Origin: Methanobacteriota archaeon
GTDB lineage: Archaea > Halobacteriota > Halobacteria > Halobacteriales > Halalkalicoccaceae
Length of the DNA stretch: 5,052 nucleotides
Direction of reading: 5' to 3'
Assembly (NCBI GenBank): GCA_022561895.1
Contig: JADFQH010000234.1
Coordinates: 1 to 5,052, forward strand
Part shown: one piece after another, positions 1 through 3,839 of the stretch
Position numbering within the stretch: the first letter of the stretch is position 1
Layout of the letters: each line of letters opens with the position of its first letter
Program-made: the position numbers and the translations under genes
The notes under the pieces: generated by a model
Seen by the model: the letters and a program-made list of their open reading frames with translations, nothing else
Databases searched by the model: none
What the model was told of the DNA's origin: nothing

Positions 1-2
1 CA

Positions 3-251
3 GTTGGGATCGGGCTACTGATCCCCCGAACTCGGCAGTACGCAGCGTGGGCGACGGTCGCGTTACTCGTTGCGATCTTTCCGGCAAACATCTACATGGC
101 GACCCATGGGGTCGTTGTTGAGGGGATGCCGGGCGGTGGCGATCCCTCGGATGTCGTTCGTTGGGGACGGCTTCCACTTCAGGGCGTGTTGATCCTCTGG
201 GCACTCTGGTATACCCGACCACTGACTGAAGCGGATCACCGTCGAATGTGA
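3..251 (+). CDS. DoxX-like membrane protein, C-terminal fragment (5' end outside window)
   Basis: The reading frame is open from base 3 to the TGA at 249-251 and gives the last 82 residues of a small integral membrane protein. Visible features are the end of one hydrophobic segment (about 1-7, then a basic PRTRQ turn), a second segment (about 14-33) ending in FPANIYMA, a polar loop rich in Gly, Pro and Asp (about 40-50), and a final segment preceded by VRWGRLPLQGV (about 52-70) ending in WALWYTR. The FPANIYMA block and the RLPLQ...LWALWYTR ending are familiar from DoxX/DoxD-type four-helix membrane proteins, which are often annotated only as DoxX family. Members have been linked to quinone or redox functions, but the role of this one cannot be inferred. 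The real start lies upstream of the window. The next gene begins 179 bp downstream behind its own regulatory region, so an operon is unlikely. The family call is by recognition of these blocks, not by a search. Confidence 0.72.
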   Translation, partial: VGIGLLIPRTRQYAAWATVALLVAIFPANIYMATHGVVVEGMPGGGDPSDVVRWGRLPLQGVLILWALWYTRPLTEADHRRM

Positions 252-283
252 CTTCCCTACCGACTGTGGCGAACATCTGTTAC

Positions 284-315
284 ATCTGAACACCGTTGAA
301 ATGTCATGTTCAGAT
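284..315. repeat. 9-bp inverted repeat, possible hairpin or operator
   Basis: ATCTGAACA (284-292) and TGTTCAGAT (307-315) are perfect reverse complements separated by 14 bp. A further TTAC (280-283) could pair with GTAA (321-324) across an asymmetric bulge. The 7-mer ACATCTG also occurs twice as a direct repeat (273-279 and 282-288), the second copy overlapping the left arm. No T-run follows, so a classical terminator for the DoxX-like gene is not supported. A protein-binding site or an RNA hairpin is possible. The function is inferred from position only. Confidence 0.4.
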
Positions 316-372
316 ACGGAGTAATGTGGGATAGTTTACCCTGTCAGTGTCGATAGGAACAAATACAAATAT

Positions 373-387
373 TGACACATAGTGTCA
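373..387. promoter_or_regulatory. Perfect 15-bp palindrome, candidate operator for the NSS transporter gene
   Basis: TGACAC-ATA-GTGTCA is a perfect 6-3-6 inverted repeat inside the AT-rich stretch 355-392. It lies 43 bp before the ATG at 431 and just upstream of the TATA-like CTTATC (400-405). An odd-centred palindrome of about 15 bp is the usual size for dimeric helix-turn-helix regulators such as the archaeal Lrp/AsnC family. Which protein binds is not knowable from this window. If the TATA box is instead AAATATT (367-373), the palindrome would fall between TATA and the transcription start and would suit repression. Confidence 0.5.
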
Positions 388-399
388 TTTATCGGCGCG

Positions 400-405
400 C
401 TTATC
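400..405 (+). promoter_or_regulatory. TATA-like element of the NSS transporter gene
   Basis: CTTATC is centred about 28 bp before the ATG at 431, the distance expected for an archaeal TATA box driving a leaderless or near-leaderless transcript. No Shine-Dalgarno-like sequence precedes the ATG (the preceding bases are TTCGTAGGT), which fits leaderless initiation. The match to the haloarchaeal TATA consensus is only moderate. AAATATT at 367-373 is an alternative that would give a leader of about 34 nt. Confidence 0.35.
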
Positions 406-430
406 ATGACTGGTTCAGCAGTTCGTAGGT

Positions 431-1771
431 ATGCCACAACGTGAAACGTGGGCAACCAGAACGGGGTTTATTCTGGCTGCCGTCGGCAGTGCGGTCGGTT
501 TAGGGAACATCTGGCGCTTTCCATTCGCGGTCGGCCAGGAGGGGGGTGCGGCCTTCCTCCTCGTCTACCTCCTGTTCGTCGTGCTCATCGGCTTTCCGGC
601 GATGCTCGTCGAATTCACGCTCGGCCGTCGAACACAGCGCAATCCGGTCGGCGCGCTGGCCTCGATGGGCGGGCGGGGGTGGAAGCTCGTCGGGCTCGTG
701 TTCGTCGTCACCGGCTTTACGATCCTTTCTTACTACAGCGTGATCGCCGGCTGGACGATCCGCTACACATTTGCGAGCCTCACCGGTGCGTACGCCGCCG
801 ATCCCGAGGCGTACTTCGGGGCCGCCTCGGTCGGCTGGGACGCCGTTGCCTTCCACGCACTCTTTATGATCATCGTGATCGGCGTTATCGCACTCGGGGT
901 CCGCTCGGGAATCGAACTCGCGGTGAAGTTCATGGTGCCCGCGATCATCGTTCTTGGCGTTGGTCTCGCAGCCTACGCCTTCACTCTCGACGGGGCGGGC
1001 GCGGCCTACCAGTTCTACCTCTCGCCGGATCTCGACGTGCTCGCCGAAAACTGGCAGTCCATTCTGCCCGCGGCGGCCGGACAGGCCTTTTTCACCCTCT
1101 CGCTCGGGATGGGCGTGATGATCACCTACTCCTCGTATCTCGCGGAGGATCGAAACCTCGCCTCCGACGGCGCGATCATCATCGGCTTCGACACCGCGAT
1201 CGCGGTCCTCATGGGCTTGATCCTCTTTCCGTTCCTCTTTACCGCGGGCGTCGACCCCGGCGAGGGCGGTCCCGGCACGCTGTTTATCAGCCTCGCCGCC
1301 GCGTTCGCGGAGCTGCCCGCCGGCGGGATCCTGGGAGCGATCTTCTTCGGCACCGTCGCCATCGCGGCGCTTTCCTCCGCGATCTCGCTGCTCGAAGTCC
1401 CCGTTTCCTACGTGATCGACGAGTTCGGGATCGACCGGATGACCGCGACGCTGGGTATCGGTGGATTGGTGTTCCTCCTCGGGATCCTGCCGGCGCTCGA
1501 CCTGATCTTCCTTGATCTGCTCGACCTGTTCGCCGACGCGATCCTGCTGGTACTCGGCGGGCTGTTGCTTTCGATCTTCGTTAGCTGGGTCATCCCCGAC
1601 GACGCGCTCGACGAGTTAGGCAAAGGTATCGGCGACCTCGGGTCGCTCGGAACGGCGTGGGTCTGGGCGGTTCGGGTCCCGGTCGTGGTCGTGTTGATCA
1701 TCGCGCTGTATCTGGGGATCGTCGGCTACATCGAGTTCCTTACGACCGACTTCGCCGACTGGCTGGGCTGA
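431..1771 (+). CDS. Sodium-dependent transporter, NSS/SNF family (LeuT-fold symporter)
   Basis: This 446-residue membrane protein belongs to the neurotransmitter:sodium symporter family, which couples Na+ entry to uptake of amino acids or related solutes. The TM1 signature AVGSAVGLGNIWRFPF (residues 17-32) carries the unwound-helix residues. N26 and R29 align with LeuT N27 (Na+ site) and R30 (extracellular gate). TM2 holds EGGAAF...GFPAMLVEFTLGRR (37-67). TM6 reads FFTLSLGMGVMITYSSY (220-236), almost the LeuT pattern. TM8 has ALSSAIS (313-319), with S315/S316 at the LeuT Na2 positions T354/S355. About 11 membrane segments are visible, the last at 411-434, as in short prokaryotic members such as Tyt1 and MhsT. 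The substrate cannot be read from sequence; a hydrophobic or aromatic amino acid is a family-based guess. D254 sits at the position of LeuT N286. The ATG at 431 starts exactly at the family N-terminus and has a TATA-like element at the right distance. The gene has its own upstream region and is probably monocistronic. Confidence 0.95.
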   Translation: MPQRETWATRTGFILAAVGSAVGLGNIWRFPFAVGQEGGAAFLLVYLLFVVLIGFPAMLVEFTLGRRTQRNPVGALASMGGRGWKLVGLVFVVTGFTILSYYSVIAGWTIRYTFASLTGAYAADPEAYFGAASVGWDAVAFHALFMIIVIGVIALGVRSGIELAVKFMVPAIIVLGVGLAAYAFTLDGAGAAYQFYLSPDLDVLAENWQSILPAAAGQAFFTLSLGMGVMITYSSYLAEDRNLASDGAIIIGFDTAIAVLMGLILFPFLFTAGVDPGEGGPGTLFISLAAAFAELPAGGILGAIFFGTVAIAALSSAISLLEVPVSYVIDEFGIDRMTATLGIGGLVFLLGILPALDLIFLDLLDLFADAILLVLGGLLLSIFVSWVIPDDALDELGKGIGDLGSLGTAWVWAVRVPVVVVLIIALYLGIVGYIEFLTTDFADWLG

Positions 1772-1792
1772 TTTTCAAACCCGCTGCGGAAC

Positions 1793-1800
1793 CCTTTTGT
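1793..1800 (+). promoter_or_regulatory. TATA-like element upstream of pccB
   Basis: CCTTTTGT lies in the 81-bp gap between the NSS stop and pccB. Pyrimidine/T-rich cores of this kind are common in haloarchaeal promoters. Transcription starting about 25-27 bp downstream would begin near 1822-1826, at or next to the ATG at 1824. The same T-run, together with TTTT at 1772-1775 and the small palindrome CCGCTGCGG (1781-1789), could also help end transcription of the NSS gene, because archaeal termination often uses short T-runs. The two roles cannot be separated from sequence. Confidence 0.4.
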
Positions 1801-1823
1801 CGGCGTCCGTAATGGGTTGGCGT

Positions 1824-1856
1824 ATGTTGAACCGTGAGGGACGGTGGTGGCCGTGA
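1824..1856 (+). other. Possible 10-codon leader ORF overlapping the pccB start
   Basis: ATG at 1824 opens a 10-codon frame (MLNREGRWWP) that ends in TGA at 1854-1856. That stop overlaps the preferred pccB start as GTGA (1853-1856), an arrangement seen in translationally coupled genes. The ATG lies about 27 bp after the TATA-like element, where a leaderless transcript would begin. The peptide is too short for coding statistics, and it could be chance. Confidence 0.2.
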
Positions 1857-3403
1857 CCATCGACGACGATATCGAAGAGCTCCGCGACCTGAAGGCTGAA
1901 GCCGAACTCGGCGGGGGCGAGGATCGAATCGAGTCCCAACACGAGAAGGGAAAGATGACCGCCAGAGAGCGCATCGAGTACTTCCTCGATGAGGGGAGCT
2001 TCCACGAGTTCGACCAGCTCAGGACGCACAGAAACCACAACTTCGGGATGGAGGAGCGAAAGATCCTCGGCGACGGGGTCATCACGGGCTACGGCGACGT
2101 CAACGGTCGCAAGACGTTCGTCTTCGCCCACGACTTTACCGTCTTCGGCGGCTCGCTGGGCGAGGTGTTCGCCGAGAAGATCTGTAAGGTCATGGACACC
2201 GCCATGGAGGTCGGCGCGCCGATCGTCGGGCTGAACGATTCGGCGGGCGCGCGCATCCAGGAGGGGGTCGTCTCGCTCGCGGGCTTTACCGACATTTTCC
2301 ACCGAAATCAGAAAGCCAGCGGGGTCGTTCCCCAGATCTCGGCGATTATGGGACCGTGTGCCGGCGGAGCCGTTTACTCCCCGTCGATCACCGACTTCAT
2401 CTTCATGGTCAAAGACACGAGCCACATGTACATCACCGGTCCGGGCGTGATCGAGACGGTCACCGGCGAGGAGGTCACACAGGAGGAACTCGGCGGCGCG
2501 CGCACGCACGCGAACCGGACTGGGGTCGCCCAGTTCGCCGCCGAATCCGAAAAAGCGGCGCTGGACGATATCAAGCGCCTGCTCTCCTACGTTCCACAGA
2601 ACAACGTCGAGGACCCCCCGAGAGTCGAACCATGGGACGATCCCGAGCGCGAGGACGAGGAGCTAAACGAGATCGTTCCCGAAAGCCCGCAGAAACCCTA
2701 CGACATGGTCGACGTGATCGACGGCGTCACCGACGAGGGGGCCTTCTTCGAGGTCGCCCCGGAGTTCGCACCGAACATCGTCGTCGGCTTCTCGCGACTC
2801 GACGGCCATTCTGTCGGAATCGTCGGAAACCAGCCACGGGCCAACGCCGGGACTCTCACAGTGGATTCGAGCATGAAAGGCTCACGGTTCGTCCGGTTCT
2901 GTGACGCCTTCAACATCCCCATCCTGACGTTCGTCGACGTGCCGGGCTACATGCCCGGAACCGATCAGGAACACCGGGGAATTATCCGCCACGGTGCGAA
3001 GCTGCTGTATGCGTTCTCGGAGGCCACAGTACCGTTACTGACGGTTATCACCCGCAAAGCCTACGGCGGGGCCTACTGCGTGATGGCCTCGAAACATCTG
3101 GGTGCGGATGTCAACTACGCGTGGCCCACCAGCGAGATCGCGGTGATGGGGCCACAGGGTGCAGTGAACATCCTCTATCGCCAAGAGCTCGAAAACGCAG
3201 AAGACACCGAAGCCCGCCGGCAGGAGCTGATCGACGAGTACAGAGAGGAGTTCGCAAATCCGTATACGGCCGCCGATCGGGGGTTCGTCGACGCCGTTCT
3301 CGAACCCGCAGAAACCCGCTCGCGGCTCGTCGACGATCTCGAGATGCTGCGTTCGAAACGCGAATCCCAGCCCGAGAGGAAACACGGGAACATCCCGCTA
3401 TGA
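1853..3403 (+). CDS. pccB: Propionyl-CoA (acyl-CoA) carboxylase, carboxyltransferase beta subunit
   Basis: This 516-residue carboxyltransferase moves the carboxyl group from carboxybiotin on the alpha subunit to propionyl-CoA, giving methylmalonyl-CoA, in the cytoplasm. It has two crotonase-like halves. The N-terminal (CoA-side) half has QHEKGKMTARERIEYFLDEG (residues 29-48), an FGGSLGEVFAEKI block, NDSAGARIQEG and the oxyanion-type loop GPCAGGAVYSP (167-177). The C-terminal (biotin-side) half has VDVPGYMPGTDQEHRGIIRH, RKAYGGAYCVMASKHLGADV (401-420) and AWPTSEIAVMGPQGAVNILY. It ends in the typical KHGNIPL. Length and motifs fit PccB; acetyl-CoA carboxylase activity is possible. Position 409 is Cys (AYCVM), where Streptomyces PccB D422 gives AYDVM. 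The GTG at 1853 is chosen because MTIDDDIEEL fits the usual family N-terminus; GTG at 1844 or 1847 would add two or three residues, and a TGA at 1835 blocks anything longer. The stop overlaps the next gene (ATGA). The protein is strongly acidic, as expected of a halophile. No biotin carboxylase gene lies beside it. Confidence 0.95.
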   Translation: MTIDDDIEELRDLKAEAELGGGEDRIESQHEKGKMTARERIEYFLDEGSFHEFDQLRTHRNHNFGMEERKILGDGVITGYGDVNGRKTFVFAHDFTVFGGSLGEVFAEKICKVMDTAMEVGAPIVGLNDSAGARIQEGVVSLAGFTDIFHRNQKASGVVPQISAIMGPCAGGAVYSPSITDFIFMVKDTSHMYITGPGVIETVTGEEVTQEELGGARTHANRTGVAQFAAESEKAALDDIKRLLSYVPQNNVEDPPRVEPWDDPEREDEELNEIVPESPQKPYDMVDVIDGVTDEGAFFEVAPEFAPNIVVGFSRLDGHSVGIVGNQPRANAGTLTVDSSMKGSRFVRFCDAFNIPILTFVDVPGYMPGTDQEHRGIIRHGAKLLYAFSEATVPLLTVITRKAYGGAYCVMASKHLGADVNYAWPTSEIAVMGPQGAVNILYRQELENAEDTEARRQELIDEYREEFANPYTAADRGFVDAVLEPAETRSRLVDDLEMLRSKRESQPERKHGNIPL

Positions 3404-3666
3404 GCGAGGACTCTTCTCTCGAAGCGCGGACCCTCGACCTGCCCGAGAGCGCCAATGAGGAGGAAGCCGCGGCGATCGCCGCCGCGATCAATTCTCATCT
3501 CCGCACTCAAGAAACACAGGCCGCCGGCGACGGCGAAGAGACGTGGGAGGGCAAGCGCTGGGGCTTTGCAGGTCGGGTCGAGGCGACCCAAGGAAGAACA
3601 GTTCGCGTACCCAACGGCGTCCCGACCGACCGCTGGGCGGCGGCGGGCCGAACGGATCGGTTCTGA
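3400..3666 (+). CDS. pccX: Small epsilon-like subunit of propionyl-CoA carboxylase (PccX type)
   Basis: This 88-residue protein starts inside the pccB stop (ATGA, 3400-3403), so translation is probably coupled; no good Shine-Dalgarno is seen close to the ATG. It has an acidic N-terminus, an Ala/Glu-rich helix EEEAAAIAAAINSHL (about 20-34), an acidic linker (about 36-50) and a basic tail with KRWGFAGRV (52-60), then RVPNGVPTDRWAAAGRTDRF (69-88). A helix of the EEAAAIAAA type followed by a tail ending in W-x-A-A-G-R is the layout of the ACC epsilon subunits of actinobacterial acyl-CoA carboxylases. A small protein of this kind, PccX, is known to accompany PccB and PccA in Haloferax mediterranei and to be needed for activity there. 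Its likely role is to bridge or stabilise the alpha-beta assembly. The assignment rests on overlap with pccB, size and motif layout; sequence conservation in this family is low. Confidence 0.82.
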   Translation: MSEDSSLEARTLDLPESANEEEAAAIAAAINSHLRTQETQAAGDGEETWEGKRWGFAGRVEATQGRTVRVPNGVPTDRWAAAGRTDRF

Positions 3667-3685
3667 GCGATCGGTATAACGGAAC

Positions 3686-3743
3686 TCGGACGGTCTTAAC
3701 GAATCGTTCACATCGTTCAATCATTCGTTTCGCGAGAGTCCGA
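3686..3743. repeat. Nested inverted repeats with internal direct repeat downstream of pccX
   Basis: Outer arms TCGGAC (3686-3691) and GTCCGA (3738-3743) and inner arms AACGAAT (3698-3704) and ATTCGTT (3723-3729) are each perfect reverse complements, so RNA from here could form an interrupted stem-loop. The left inner arm is also part of a perfect 11-bp palindrome, AACGAATCGTT (3698-3708). ATCGTTCA occurs twice with a 9-bp period (3703-3710 and 3712-3719). The element starts 20 bp after the pccX stop and lies 87 bp before the Nramp-like ATG. It could end or stabilise the pccB-pccX transcript or bind a regulator of the next gene. There is no T-run. Confidence 0.4.
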
Positions 3744-3779
3744 TCAGCATCCAGACAGCTCTCGGTCTGCAAGCCTGTT

Positions 3780-3786
3780 CCTTATC
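3780..3786 (+). promoter_or_regulatory. TATA-like element upstream of the Nramp-like gene
   Basis: CCTTATC shares the CTTATC core with the element before the NSS gene. It is centred about 47 bp before the ATG at 3830, so transcription would start near 3808-3812 and leave a leader of about 20 nt. A weak purine-rich GAGTGAG (3814-3820) could serve as a ribosome-binding site. The rest of the spacer 3667-3829 holds the nested repeats and a weak 5-bp stem, CAGAC/GTCTG (3752-3756 and 3765-3769). Confidence 0.25.
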
Positions 3787-3800
3787 GGTGTGCCACTGCG

Positions 3801-3839
3801 ATGAGTTCGCACAGAGTGAGTTATCGCGCATGGGTGTAA
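3801..3839 (+). other. Possible 12-codon leader ORF overlapping the Nramp-like start
   Basis: ATG at 3801 opens MSSHRVSYRAWV and stops at TAA 3837-3839, ten bases past the ATG of the Nramp-like gene, in another frame. Such an overlap could allow coupling or reinitiation. The frame has no other support and may be chance. Confidence 0.12.

Noticed and set aside
63..293. Minus-strand 76-codon frame at the window start
   Set aside because: It is antisense to the DoxX-like fragment, whose FPANIYMA and RLPLQ motifs support the plus strand.
448..1515. Plus-strand 355-codon frame inside the NSS gene
   Set aside because: Its product is extremely rich in Arg and Gly, has no domains, and is a frame-shifted reading of the conserved symporter.
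1781..1789. CCGCTGCGG followed by CCTTTT as an intrinsic terminator
   Set aside because: The palindrome leaves a one-base loop and only four base pairs, too small for a stable hairpin; the T-run fits equally well as a TATA-like element.
1775..2509. Minus-strand open frame of 244 codons opposite pccB
   Set aside because: It lies antisense to conserved pccB codons, has no recognisable domain, and is open because the high-GC codon use of the real gene avoids stops in that frame.
2356..2904. Plus-strand 182-codon frame within pccB
   Set aside because: It is a basic Arg-rich product unlike haloarchaeal acidic proteins and is a shadow of pccB.
3175..3720. Minus-strand frame of 181 codons across pccB end, pccX and spacer
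   Set aside because: It is Ser/Arg-rich, opposes two supported genes and shows no conserved motif.
3752..3769. CAGAC/GTCTG small stem upstream of the Nramp-like gene
   Set aside because: Five base pairs with an eight-base loop is expected by chance in sequence of this length.
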